This document shows, one piece after another, positions 36,547 through 45,077 of a DNA stretch of 64,000 nt. The notes under the pieces are model-generated. The model had not been told where the DNA came from, ran no database searches, and was given only the letters and a program-made list of their open reading frames with translations. This stretch comes from Ruegeria sp. TM1040 (GTDB taxonomy: Bacteria > Pseudomonadota > Alphaproteobacteria > Rhodobacterales > Rhodobacteraceae): the NCBI RefSeq assembly GCF_000014065.1, contig NC_008044.1:2131501-2195500 (forward strand). The letters are read 5' to 3'. The translations under genes and the position numbers were made by a program. Position 1 is the first letter of the stretch. Each line of letters starts with the position of its first letter.

Positions 36547-37787
36547 GACAAAACAGCCGGTCGGTTCTGCGGCAGGAGCGCCGCGATACCGGCGCTGTCA
36601 CCGCCGTCGATGAGCGCGCCAAGGTGACGTGCGGTGGTGGGGCCAAGGGTGAACCCCTGGTGCCCATGCCCAAAATGAAACCACAGGCGGTCGTGGCGTG
36701 GGGCGGCACCGACCATCGGCAGCATATCCGGCAGAAACGGACGCGTGCCGTGCCAGATCGGTCCGCCCTCGGCAGTGCCGAGATCCATATAGGCGGCAAG
36801 ACCTTTGGCGCCTCGATCCAGCTGGCGCGCATCCGGCACCCGGCCAGAGGCCTCCAGCGCCACGCCACAGGTCATGCGCAAGCCCCCTTTCATGCTCGAG
36901 AGCACAATACCGTGTTGGGCGTCATGCACGGGGCGGCGCAGCTTGGGCCCCGTGGGATACATGCGATGCGCGCCGTGTTTCATGATCATCCGCACCCGGT
37001 AGCCCAGTTGGGCCAATATCGGCGGCGTCCATGGCCCGAGCGCGATCACGGCATGCTCGCCGTGCAGCCGCCCGGCCTCTGACATGAGCGCCCAGGCCGA
37101 CCCCTCCGGGCGCAAAGTGCTGGCATCGCCGGTACAAATCTCTCCGCCCCGGCTCTGGAACAATGCGGCATAGCGCGCGACCAGTTCGCCGGGGGCGGCG
37201 CAGCTCCAGACGTCGCGCCAATGGATGCCCCCTACGGGTGGGCGCTGATACAACGGCTCCATCTTGCAAAGCTGCGGCCCGCTCATGGCCGTTGCCTCGA
37301 CGCCATAACTTTGTCGCAGCCGCTCGAGATCAGAGGCCAGGCTGTCAAACATGGCCGCATCCTGAAAGACCGACAGATAGCCATCCTGCGCGATCAGATC
37401 CTGTGCCGCCGCCGCGGTGATCCAACGATCATGATCGGCGCAGGCGGTGCGGATCAGATGCGCGTTGGGCTGCGACAGGGCGAGATGGCGGTGCGGATGC
37501 GAGTAGCGATAATACTGCCAGAGCGCGGGCAGCTGGCTTAGCACGCCGCGCAGGGACCAGATCACGTCGTTGCTGCGTCCAGACAGAATACCAAGGATCT
37601 CGGGCAGCGCGCGGGGCATGGCGTAGGGCTCGGCCGCTTCGGCCTGAATGAGCCCCGCATTGCCATAGCTTGTCTCCTGCCCGGGGGCTTTGCGATCCAC
37701 AACCGTGACCGCGTGCCCGCGCGCCTGCAGTTCGAGCGCCGTCGAGATGCCCACCATTCCGCCACCAAGAACCAGAATTTCGGACAT
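36543..37787 (-). CDS. DadA-like FAD-dependent amine/D-amino-acid dehydrogenase
   Basis: 414 aa. The N-terminal Rossmann motif ILVLGGGMVGISTALELQARGH and the YGNAGLIQ flavin loop are typical of DadA-type DAO-family enzymes. RPFLPDMLPMVGAAPRHDRLWFHFGHGHQGFTLG (split at about 355-390) is the C-terminal FAD clamp. It would oxidise an amine or D-amino acid to an imine. It is the last gene of the dctPQM-deacetylase-ridA unit, 102 bases after ridA. The exact substrate is unknown; D-amino acid dehydrogenase is the default name. Confidence 0.87.
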   Translation of the reverse strand: MSEILVLGGGMVGISTALELQARGHAVTVVDRKAPGQETSYGNAGLIQAEAAEPYAMPRALPEILGILSGRSNDVIWSLRGVLSQLPALWQYYRYSHPHRHLALSQPNAHLIRTACADHDRWITAAAAQDLIAQDGYLSVFQDAAMFDSLASDLERLRQSYGVEATAMSGPQLCKMEPLYQRPPVGGIHWRDVWSCAAPGELVARYAALFQSRGGEICTGDASTLRPEGSAWALMSEAGRLHGEHAVIALGPWTPPILAQLGYRVRMIMKHGAHRMYPTGPKLRRPVHDAQHGIVLSSMKGGLRMTCGVALEASGRVPDARQLDRGAKGLAAYMDLGTAEGGPIWHGTRPFLPDMLPMVGAAPRHDRLWFHFGHGHQGFTLGPTTARHLGALIDGGDSAGIAALLPQNRPAVLS

Positions 37788-37889
37788 GAGCGCAGGCTCC
37801 TCAAGGCAAAAGATATTCTGTCACGCCCGCCAGGGGCAGCGGGCGCGGTTGGTGTTTGTAAAATCGAAAGGCGCGATGACGCGCTGAGA

Positions 37890-38240
37890 TCAGCCTTTGG
37901 CGGCGATGATCAGGATTTCCACGGTGAAATCGGGCGTGGCGAGCTTGGATTCCCCACAGGCCCGCGCCGGTGCGCGCCCCTCAGGCACCCAGGCATCCCA
38001 GACGGCATTCATCTCGGCAAAATCGCTCATATCCGCGAGCCAGATGGTGGCCTGCAGGATGCGCTCTTTGGAGGAGCCCGCCTCGGCCAGCAGCGCGTCG
38101 ATCTTGTCAAGGCAATCCTGCGTCTGCTGGGTGACGCTTGCGCCCGCGGTGCCGACCTGACCGGCAAGGTAGATGGTGTCGCCATGGGTGACGATCTGGC
38201 TCATGCGCTGGGTGGTGTGGGCGTAGGTGATATCGCTCAT
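37890..38240 (-). CDS. ridA: RidA/YjgF family enamine/imine deaminase
   Basis: 116 aa, standard trimeric RidA length. The family core is visible: IYLAGQVG, TQDCLDKIDALLAEAGSSKERILQATIWL (split), and PARACGESKLATPDFTVEI with the substrate-binding Arg. RidA proteins speed hydrolysis of imines made by PLP or FAD enzymes. It lies between a deacetylase gene and a FAD amine oxidase gene, so its substrate is probably the imine from that oxidase. Confidence 0.9.
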   Translation of the reverse strand: MSDITYAHTTQRMSQIVTHGDTIYLAGQVGTAGASVTQQTQDCLDKIDALLAEAGSSKERILQATIWLADMSDFAEMNAVWDAWVPEGRAPARACGESKLATPDFTVEILIIAAKG

Positions 38241-38275
38241 AGTAGTCTCTTATGGTTTGAGGATTAAAGGAAATC

Positions 38276-39304
38276 TCAGCGTGCAGCAGAGGTAAATCCG
38301 CCAAGCACGCGGGTGAGGTTATGACCGAGGCTGTCGGAGATGTAACCGCCTTCCTGCACAAAAAGCGTTGGAAGGCCGGCGCGGGCAATTGCCTCGCCAA
38401 TGCGCGAAAACCCGTCGCCGGTAACCTGAAAGCCCTGAAACGGATCGTCCACGGAGGCATCAAGGCCCAGCGCGATCACAAGCACATCGCACCCAAAGGC
38501 GCGCACCCGGTCAAGACAGGTGTCCAGTGCATCCAGGAACGGTGCATCTTCGGTACCACGCGGCAGCGGCAGGTTGAGGTTATAGCCCCGCCCCCGGCCC
38601 TCGCCGCGCTCAGAACTGTGGCCCCAGAAGAACGGGTAGAAGTCCGCAGGGTCGGCGTGGATCGAGAGCGTCAGCACGTCGTCGCGATCATAAAACAGCC
38701 CCTGCGTGCCGTTGCCGTGGTGGACATCCACGTCCAGAATTGCGGGCCTGAGGCCCCGATCCCGCAACAGCTGCGCCGCGATGCCGGAGTTATTGAGGAA
38801 ACAAAACCCCCCCGCCATATCTCCAAACGCGTGATGCCCCGGCGGGCGGCAGAGCGCATAGGCGGCGCGCTCGCCCTTTGCAATCAGGTCGGCGGCGGTG
38901 ATCGCAGTCTGCGCCGACCAATAGGCAGAGCCCCAAGTGTCGGCATTGATCGGACAGGAGGTATCGGCCTGATGATAGCCCGCCTGCCCTAGCGCAGACC
39001 GCGGATAACTGTCACGGCGATCTCCCGGCTTGATATGAGAAATCACCTCGGGGCCTGCGCCTTCGATCTCGCTCCAGCGGGCGTGGATGGTCTGCAGGAA
39101 GGTCAGGTATTCCGGCGAATGCAGCGCCGCGATGGGGCCAAGGCCCGCATCCTCGGGCGCTGTGAAGGTACAGCCTGCCGCCTCCGCGCCGCTGCGCAGG
39201 ATCTCGGTGCGTTCGGGTTGTTCGGGATTGGGCTTCATCACCCCAAAGGCCATGAACTGGCTGGGGTTATGGGCGCGTTGGCGGGGATCATAGATCGCTT
39301 TCAT
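38276..39304 (-). CDS. Class II HDAC-like deacetylase (acetylpolyamine amidohydrolase type)
   Basis: 342 aa zinc hydrolase of the histone deacetylase superfamily. The active-site elements are intact: RPPGHHAFGDMAGGFCFLNN (His pair and channel), ILDVDVHHGNGTQGLF (Asp and His zinc ligands), and LGLDASVDDPFQGFQVTGDGF (second zinc Asp). The YDPRQRAHNP start matches bacterial acetylpolyamine amidohydrolases, which remove acetyl groups from small amines. It is 19 bases after dctM, so it likely acts on the imported compound. Confidence 0.88.
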   Translation of the reverse strand: MKAIYDPRQRAHNPSQFMAFGVMKPNPEQPERTEILRSGAEAAGCTFTAPEDAGLGPIAALHSPEYLTFLQTIHARWSEIEGAGPEVISHIKPGDRRDSYPRSALGQAGYHQADTSCPINADTWGSAYWSAQTAITAADLIAKGERAAYALCRPPGHHAFGDMAGGFCFLNNSGIAAQLLRDRGLRPAILDVDVHHGNGTQGLFYDRDDVLTLSIHADPADFYPFFWGHSSERGEGRGRGYNLNLPLPRGTEDAPFLDALDTCLDRVRAFGCDVLVIALGLDASVDDPFQGFQVTGDGFSRIGEAIARAGLPTLFVQEGGYISDSLGHNLTRVLGGFTSAAR

Positions 39305-39323
39305 GCGGGGTCTCCTTGCGGCC

Positions 39324-40610
39324 TTAGCCAAAGACAAAATTGGGCAGCCACAGCGCCACCTCGGGCACAAATGTGGTGATCAGCAGCGTCGGCAGCCATG
39401 CAAACAGGATCATGATGAAGGTGGGCTTCAGCATCTCGCTCACGGGTGTGTCGGTGACCTTTGCACCTAGATACAACAGCGGTGCCGTGGGCGGCGTGAT
39501 GTTGGCCATGCCGAGGTTGACGCCAAGGACGGCGGCAAAATGCACCGGGTCCATTCCGACGCTTTGTACGATGGGCAACAGGAGCGGTGCTGACAGCAAC
39601 AGCCCTGAAATATCATCCATCAGCATACCGATGAGGATCATCACCAGATTGACCATCAGCAAGATCACGATCGGGTTGTCCGAGATCGAGAAGATCAGAT
39701 CCTTGGCCATCCCGGGGATGTCTTCAAAGACCAGAAAGCGGCTGACGATCACTACCACAAAGACCATCAGCATCACCACACCGATGGTGGTGCCCGCATA
39801 GCGCAGGGTCGGCCAGATATTCTGAGGCGTAAGGCCGCGATAGATGAACAGGCCAACGGGAATGGCATAGATCACCGCCACGCCTGCGGCCTCGGTCGGG
39901 GTCATGATGCCGCCGTAGATACCGCCAAGAATGATGATCGGCATCAACAGCGCCGGAAAGGCCCGCCCACCGCGGCGCACGAATTCCTGCGGGTAGCTTG
40001 CCGGGCGTTCGAGCAGTTTCAGGTCCGCCTTGCGCATCAGTACGTAGTTCACCATGCACAAAAGCGTAATCAGGATAAGCCCCGGCACCACGGTCGAAAG
40101 GAAACACTTCAGCACCGATTGCTGCGCCACCCACGCATAAAGGATCTGCGACGACGACGGCGGGATCAGGAGCCCCAAGGGACAGGCCGCCACAATCAGC
40201 GCCGCCGCCGGGCCGCGCGGGTAATTCGCGGCCTTCAGGTGCGGCATCATAATCGACCCGATACAGGTCAGCGTCGCCGCCGCAGAGCCCGAGATCGAGC
40301 CGAAGATACCGCTGGCGAACACCGCCGCCGCGCTGAGCCCCCCGTGGATGCGCCCCACCAGAAGCTCCGCCACCGACACCAGCGGCGCCGCGATCCGCCC
40401 CCGCTCCATGATAGCACCTGCCAGAATGAACAGCGGAATCGCAAGCAGCACGATGGAATTCATCTTCCAGTGCCCCGTGGGCAGGAACCCGGTCACATCA
40501 TGGCCGCCAAAGACGCCGATAAAGACCAGCACGCCACCAAAGGCCAGAGGCACGCTCACCCCAATGAGGAGCAGCACACACAGGATAAAAAGACTGCCGA
40601 GAATAATCAT
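39324..40610 (-). CDS. dctM: TRAP transporter large permease (DctM)
   Basis: 428 aa with about 12 membrane helices, the ion-coupled channel of a TRAP importer. Typical DctM stretches are FILAGAIMERGRIA, GIFGSISGSAAATLTCIGSIMMP (split), and the C-terminal GMANITPPTAPLLYLGAKV. ATG 40610 is 4 bases after the dctQ stop codon. The ligand is not readable from the permease. Confidence 0.95.
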   Translation of the reverse strand: MIILGSLFILCVLLLIGVSVPLAFGGVLVFIGVFGGHDVTGFLPTGHWKMNSIVLLAIPLFILAGAIMERGRIAAPLVSVAELLVGRIHGGLSAAAVFASGIFGSISGSAAATLTCIGSIMMPHLKAANYPRGPAAALIVAACPLGLLIPPSSSQILYAWVAQQSVLKCFLSTVVPGLILITLLCMVNYVLMRKADLKLLERPASYPQEFVRRGGRAFPALLMPIIILGGIYGGIMTPTEAAGVAVIYAIPVGLFIYRGLTPQNIWPTLRYAGTTIGVVMLMVFVVVIVSRFLVFEDIPGMAKDLIFSISDNPIVILLMVNLVMILIGMLMDDISGLLLSAPLLLPIVQSVGMDPVHFAAVLGVNLGMANITPPTAPLLYLGAKVTDTPVSEMLKPTFIMILFAWLPTLLITTFVPEVALWLPNFVFG

Positions 40611-40614
40611 GGGC

Positions 40615-41178
40615 TCAGGCTCCTTGGGCGGGGTCGCTGTCGGCAGAGACCGCAAACCGCGTCGCCGGGAGTTTCAGGAAAACAAAGAACCGCAGCGCGC
40701 TATAAAGCCCCATCAAGCCAAAGCCGAAGAAGATCGCCGCACGCGGCACAAAGAACGGGATCTGCAAGGCAATCGTGGTCTGATAGCGCGGGTAATCCCC
40801 GATTTCCTCGATCATCATCACCGTGGACCAGTAAAACAGCACCAAGGTCACCAGGAGTTCAATCGCGGTAATGAGGATCGCCCGCGCGCGCCGCTTGACG
40901 GGATCAAGGATCACAAAATCCAGGAGATCGGCGTTTACATGCGCGCCCTCCCAGGTGCCGATGGCGGCCGCGATGAAATAGAGCCAGAAACAGATGATGA
41001 GCAGCCATTCCTCGTAGGCGAACAGATCAGCGTTGAAGCCATATCGGAACACCACCACAAAGAAGAACGTCAGCGCCATGGCGATACAGCCAAAGCACAC
41101 GTAGATGGTCTGAAGCCGCAACAGGATGCGGACCAGCTTGGCCAGCCCTGCGGGCAAATCTTGGCTCAGGTCTTTCAT
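40615..41178 (-). CDS. dctQ: TRAP transporter small permease (DctQ)
   Basis: 187 aa with four predicted membrane helices (YVCFGCIAMALTFFFVVVF is the first). It carries the DctQ landmark YEEWLLIICFWLYFIAAA and the charged loop HVNADLLDF. ATG 41178 follows ggtga and is preferred over TTG 41196. It works with DctM and the binding protein. Confidence 0.9.
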   Translation of the reverse strand: MKDLSQDLPAGLAKLVRILLRLQTIYVCFGCIAMALTFFFVVVFRYGFNADLFAYEEWLLIICFWLYFIAAAIGTWEGAHVNADLLDFVILDPVKRRARAILITAIELLVTLVLFYWSTVMMIEEIGDYPRYQTTIALQIPFFVPRAAIFFGFGLMGLYSALRFFVFLKLPATRFAVSADSDPAQGA

Positions 41179-41221
41179 GACGCGGTCACCGTCCAAAGAT
41201 CATTTGAGGATCATAAGGTCA

Positions 41222-41244
41222 CAGGCCCCGCAAAACGGGGCCTG
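41222..41244 (-). terminator. Intercistronic hairpin between dctP and dctQ
   Basis: Perfect 9-bp stem (caggccccg/cggggcctg) with a 5-nt loop and no T-run. Such stem-loops after binding-protein genes stabilise the upstream mRNA or reduce read-through, giving more binding protein than permease. Confidence 0.6.
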
Positions 41245-41265
41245 CACATACTGAGATCAGGGCGA

Positions 41266-42267
41266 TCAGTTCTTGGCGGTCATCAGGCGGTCGATGACGT
41301 CCTGACCAACGATCTCGGCAATGCCGGGCCAGACGTCCTTACGCACGGTTTCAGCAATCGCGCTGCGTTCGGCGTCAGAAACTTCAACGACCTCGTAACC
41401 GGTCTCTTTAAGCTTATCGATATAGCCCGCCTCATTCGCCTTGGCCTCGGCAAAATAGGTCTGTGCGGCCTTGTCGAAGGCGGCCTGTACGGCGGCGCGC
41501 TGTTCGTCGTTCATCTCTTCCCATGTTTCCATGGAGGCGTAATAGGTCGTGTTCTCGACCACTGCGCCATAGGGGATGAAATACTTGCCCACATCCGAGG
41601 TGGCAAAGGCGCTATAGGCCAGCTGCGCGGTGCAGCAGATGGCCCCGTCCACGACGCCGGACTGGATCGCGGGGAAAACCTCACCCCAGTTCATCGTGGT
41701 GGCGTTAAAGCCCATGGCCTCGACGGTGTTTTTGATCACCTGGCTCGACCAGACGCGAATATTGACGTCCTTGTCGCCGACCGAGGTGGCGTTTTCAGGA
41801 AGGTTCTCGGCCACAACGCCGATGAAACCTTCGGGTGCATTGGCCAGAAGTTTCAGCCCCAGCCCCTCCAGACGCTCGGCAAAAATCTCGTTAAAGGCGC
41901 TGTCCTTGTTGAGATAGATGTCTTCCATCTCATCAAAGCTCGACACCAGATAAGGCAAGGAGTTGATCTCCAGCACCGGGTCACGATGCGCGTAGATCAC
42001 GGAATGCACCAGATCGACGTTGCCGCGCGCGGCGTCCTCGAACAGCTCTTCGCCAGAGCCCAGCTGCCCCGCCTCAAACAAGGTCACCGAGAGGCCCACA
42101 TCAGCGCCTTCGATATCCGCTTCGATCTGCTTCAGAATGTCATTGCCGAAGTGTTCGACCGGGACGACCCCGGCGAGTTTGAGCCGCATGTCTGCCGCGT
42201 CTGCAGCGCCGAGCGACAGGGTGAAAGCAGCCGCCGTGGCTGCGGTGGTCAAAAGTGACTTACGCAT
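41266..42267 (-). CDS. dctP: TRAP transporter solute-binding protein (DctP)
   Basis: 333 aa periplasmic binding protein with a signal peptide (MRKSLLTTAATAAAFTLSLG, cleavage near ADA-AD). The DctP hallmark is NIRVWSSQVIKNTVEAMGF with the ligand-binding Arg at about residue 160, followed by NWGEVFPAIQSGVVDG. The usual Arg for carboxylate binding is present, so the ligand should carry a carboxylate. It is the first gene of the unit and divergent from a LysR regulator. Confidence 0.94.
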   Translation of the reverse strand: MRKSLLTTAATAAAFTLSLGAADAADMRLKLAGVVPVEHFGNDILKQIEADIEGADVGLSVTLFEAGQLGSGEELFEDAARGNVDLVHSVIYAHRDPVLEINSLPYLVSSFDEMEDIYLNKDSAFNEIFAERLEGLGLKLLANAPEGFIGVVAENLPENATSVGDKDVNIRVWSSQVIKNTVEAMGFNATTMNWGEVFPAIQSGVVDGAICCTAQLAYSAFATSDVGKYFIPYGAVVENTTYYASMETWEEMNDEQRAAVQAAFDKAAQTYFAEAKANEAGYIDKLKETGYEVVEVSDAERSAIAETVRKDVWPGIAEIVGQDVIDRLMTAKN

Positions 42268-42399
42268 GAGAAAAACTCCGTTCCCTGTTGTCAGTGTGAC
42301 GCGTCCCCTGGTGGCCCCTCTGTCGGCTTTTGCCGCTTCTGAAGAAGGCCGGGTTCAACGCCAAGCTTCGGCGAAATTTGCGAAGGGATAGCAAATAGA

Positions 42400-42415
42400 T
42401 CAAATAGATAATTGA
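42400..42415. promoter_or_regulatory. Candidate LysR box upstream of dctP
   Basis: tcaa-N8-ttga inverted repeat inside a markedly AT-rich stretch (about 42375-42430) between divergent dctP and LysR genes. This fits the T-N11-A LysR consensus. Confidence 0.45.
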
Positions 42416-42516
42416 TTACCCCTGCATAGATTCTGATAATGGTCCTGAATATACGTCATCTGGCAGCTCACACTCAGGGCCGACAGACCCACTCTCAAAC
42501 CCTTGATTTTAAAAAC

Positions 42517-43500
42517 ATGACACCACCAGATCAGGTCCATCCCCGCCCCCATATCGACCCGGAACGTCTGACCCGCGAGATGAACTGGAACCTCCTGCGC
42601 ACCTTTGTAGTGCTGGCCGAGAGTGGCTCCATCACCGAGGCAGCAGAGCGTTTGCGCCTGAAACAGCCCTCGGTTTCGGTTGCGCTCAAGAAGCTTGAAG
42701 ACCAGCTAGGGCAGCACCTGATAGATCGCTCGCCGGGGCATTTCACCCTCACCAAGGCCGGCCAGATGCTCTACCGCGAGGCGGTCAACATCAACGGCTC
42801 CATCCTGCGGCTGGCGACCCTGATGCGCACCGTCACCCCTGAAATCAGTGGCCATGTGCGAATCGCGGTGGCGAGCCATGTGCTCTGCCCGCTGTTTGAC
42901 AGTGTGATCGGCGATTTTTACGCCGCGCACCCAAAGGCCAGCCTTGCGATTGACGTGATCACCAGTGGCGATGCGATCACCGCCGTGGCGGCCAAGCGTG
43001 TGAGCTTTGCCCTCGCCCTTGTGCGCGAACAGGACCCAAACCTGCGCTATCTGCCTGTCTACCGCGAAACCTTCGGATTGTTCTGTGGCCCCCGTCACCC
43101 GCTCTTTGGCCGCAGCGATCTGACCCTTGAGGACCTGAAGGGCCATGCGGCGGTGGTGTTTGACAATGACCGCCTGCAGGACGCGCTGCAGGATGTCACC
43201 CTCTTACGGGCCCGCGCCGCCCTCGCACCCGAGATCACGGGCGTTTCTGAAAACCTCGAGGAGGTCCGCCGTATGATCATGGCAGGGCTTGGCATTGGGC
43301 CTTTGCCCAAACATGTGGTCGCGCGCGACATCGAGGATGGTCTGTTGTGGCAGGTCCCTCCGTTCGAGGACCTGCCCGAAGTCGACGTCTATCTGATCTG
43401 GAACCCGACAACCGTGCGCAACCGCGCCGAGGAAACGCTGCTCACCACTCTGATCGAGCGCCTCGAAACCGTCCCCTTTGCCGAGCGTTCCTATGCCTGA
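42517..43500 (+). CDS. LysR-family regulator, likely of the TRAP-deacetylase unit
   Basis: 327 aa from ATG 42517; MNWNLLRTFVV 21 codons later is an alternative start. The helix-turn-helix is SGSITEAAERLRLKQPSVSVALKKLEDQLG (split), and the effector domain follows with ISGHVRIAVASHVLCPLFDSVI. The C-terminal MIMAGLGIGPLPKHV is common in regulators of this class. It is divergent from dctP with an AT-rich LysR-box-like site in the gap, so it is the best candidate regulator of dctPQM and downstream genes. Confidence 0.88.
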   Translation: MTPPDQVHPRPHIDPERLTREMNWNLLRTFVVLAESGSITEAAERLRLKQPSVSVALKKLEDQLGQHLIDRSPGHFTLTKAGQMLYREAVNINGSILRLATLMRTVTPEISGHVRIAVASHVLCPLFDSVIGDFYAAHPKASLAIDVITSGDAITAVAAKRVSFALALVREQDPNLRYLPVYRETFGLFCGPRHPLFGRSDLTLEDLKGHAAVVFDNDRLQDALQDVTLLRARAALAPEITGVSENLEEVRRMIMAGLGIGPLPKHVVARDIEDGLLWQVPPFEDLPEVDVYLIWNPTTVRNRAEETLLTTLIERLETVPFAERSYA

Positions 43501-43615
43501 CCTCTCAGTTTTCACTTTTTCATAAAGACCTCATTTCAACATATCAGAGCGGCGCAACCTGTGGTCAGGACACAGCACCCTTGCGCCATCCCCCACTCGG
43601 AGCTAGGGAAGCGCC

Positions 43616-44548
43616 ATGCGCATCATTCGGGACTATCAATTCGTCGAAGAGCAGGATCGCGGGGCCACCGTTGCGATCGGCAATTTCGATGGCGTTCACC
43701 GCGGACACCGCTCGGTCATTGATCTGGCACGCAAGGCCGCGCCCGATGCGCCCCTCGGCGTGATGACATTTGAGCCTCATCCGCGCGAGTTCTTTGCCCC
43801 CAATGCCCCGCCCTTCCGGCTGATGTCGGCAGAGGCACGGGCACATCGGCTGGAAAAGATCGGCGTGGAGAAGCTCTATCAGCTCAATTTCAACCACGCG
43901 CTCTCATCGCTGACACCCGAGGAGTTTGCCCGCAATGTGATCGCCGAGGGACTCGGCCTGTCGCATGTGGTCGTGGGGGCCGATTTCTGTTTCGGCAAGG
44001 GCCGCGCAGGCACCGTCGAAGATCTGCAACGCTTCGGGCAGGACATGGGGTTCGGCGTCACCATCGCGCCTTTGATGGGGTACTCAGAACACACCGTGTC
44101 CTCGACTGCGATCCGAACCGCGCTGAGCGAAGGCCGCCCGCGCGACGCGGCCGCCATGCTGGGCCATTGGCACCGTATCGAAGGCGAAGTGATCGGCGGC
44201 GAACAGCGCGGCCGCACGCTGGGCTTTCCCACCGCCAATCAGTCCATTGACGGCCTGCACCCGCCGGCCTTTGGCGTCTACGCGGTGCTGGTCGATGTGC
44301 TCGATGGGCCGCACAAGGGCAGCTATCATGGCGCAGCTTCGGTCGGCGTGCGCCCGATGTTTGATGGCGAGCAGCCCAACATCGAGACCTATCTCTTTGA
44401 TTTCAAGGGCAACCTTTATGGCGCGCATCTCTCCGTGGGTCTTGTGGATTACCTGCGCGCCGAGCTGAAGTTCGACGGGCTCGAGCCTTTCATCGCGCAG
44501 ATGCAGGCCGATTGCGATCAGGCCCGCGCCATCCTCACATCGCTCTGA
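43616..44548 (+). CDS. ribF: Bifunctional riboflavin kinase/FAD synthetase
   Basis: 310 aa. The N-terminal FAD synthetase domain shows AIGNFDGVHRGHRSVIDLA (nucleotidyl-transferase motif) and GADFCFGKGRAG. The C-terminal riboflavin kinase domain has GRTLGFPTANQSIDGLHPP with the flavin/ATP-binding site. It makes FMN and FAD. No FMN riboswitch was recognised upstream. A YcgN gene follows 9 bases later. Confidence 0.97.
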   Translation: MRIIRDYQFVEEQDRGATVAIGNFDGVHRGHRSVIDLARKAAPDAPLGVMTFEPHPREFFAPNAPPFRLMSAEARAHRLEKIGVEKLYQLNFNHALSSLTPEEFARNVIAEGLGLSHVVVGADFCFGKGRAGTVEDLQRFGQDMGFGVTIAPLMGYSEHTVSSTAIRTALSEGRPRDAAAMLGHWHRIEGEVIGGEQRGRTLGFPTANQSIDGLHPPAFGVYAVLVDVLDGPHKGSYHGAASVGVRPMFDGEQPNIETYLFDFKGNLYGAHLSVGLVDYLRAELKFDGLEPFIAQMQADCDQARAILTSL

Positions 44549-44557
44549 GGGGGTGAC

Positions 44558-45028
44558 ATGACCAATCAGATCGACCGCAACGGGCTGACGCCGAAGTTCT
44601 GGGAGAAGAAGCCCCTGAAGACACTCTCGCAGCGCGAGTGGGAGGCGCTCTGTGACGGGTGCGGCAAATGCTGTCTCAACAAGCTGGAGGACGAGGACAG
44701 CGGCGAGGTTGCGCTCACCCGTGTGGCCTGTCGCCTGCTCGACGATCAGAGCTGCCAATGCGCGCATTACGAGACCCGGCACAGCTTCATTCCCGAATGC
44801 ATCGTGCTGAAACCTGAAAACCTGGACACCCACGCCTATTGGATGCCCCAGACCTGCGCCTATCGCCGACTTTGGGAAGGGAAATCCCTGCCCGACTGGC
44901 ACCCGCTGGTGACGGGCGATCCGGACAGCGTGCATCGCGCCGGGGTCTCGGTGCGCGGCATGACGGTGTCGGAATTCGACACGCCGCTGGAGGAATGGGA
45001 AGACTACATTATCGAGGAACCGGTCTAA
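44558..45028 (+). CDS. YcgN family (UPF0260) cysteine-cluster protein
   Basis: 156 aa. It has the YcgN Cys pattern: WEALCDGCGKCCLNKLED (four Cys, about 29-40), then CRLLDDQSCQCAHYETR and IPECIVL, and a later QTCAYR. The Cys arrangement suggests an iron-sulfur or zinc site of the CxxCxxCC type. Function is unknown. A gagggggtgac ribosome region precedes the ATG. It is probably co-transcribed with ribF. Confidence 0.9.
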   Translation: MTNQIDRNGLTPKFWEKKPLKTLSQREWEALCDGCGKCCLNKLEDEDSGEVALTRVACRLLDDQSCQCAHYETRHSFIPECIVLKPENLDTHAYWMPQTCAYRRLWEGKSLPDWHPLVTGDPDSVHRAGVSVRGMTVSEFDTPLEEWEDYIIEEPV

Positions 45029-45077
45029 GGATACGCCCGGAGAGCGCTGACCGACCCCAGAGCCGATCAGCACTGGC

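Noticed and set aside
40348-42258. 636-codon open frame antisense to the TRAP genes
   Set aside because: It lies opposite three well-identified TRAP genes; the His/Gly/Arg-rich composition is typical of shadow frames.
43501-43615. FMN riboswitch upstream of ribF
   Set aside because: The 115-base gap is too short and lacks the conserved RFN blocks.
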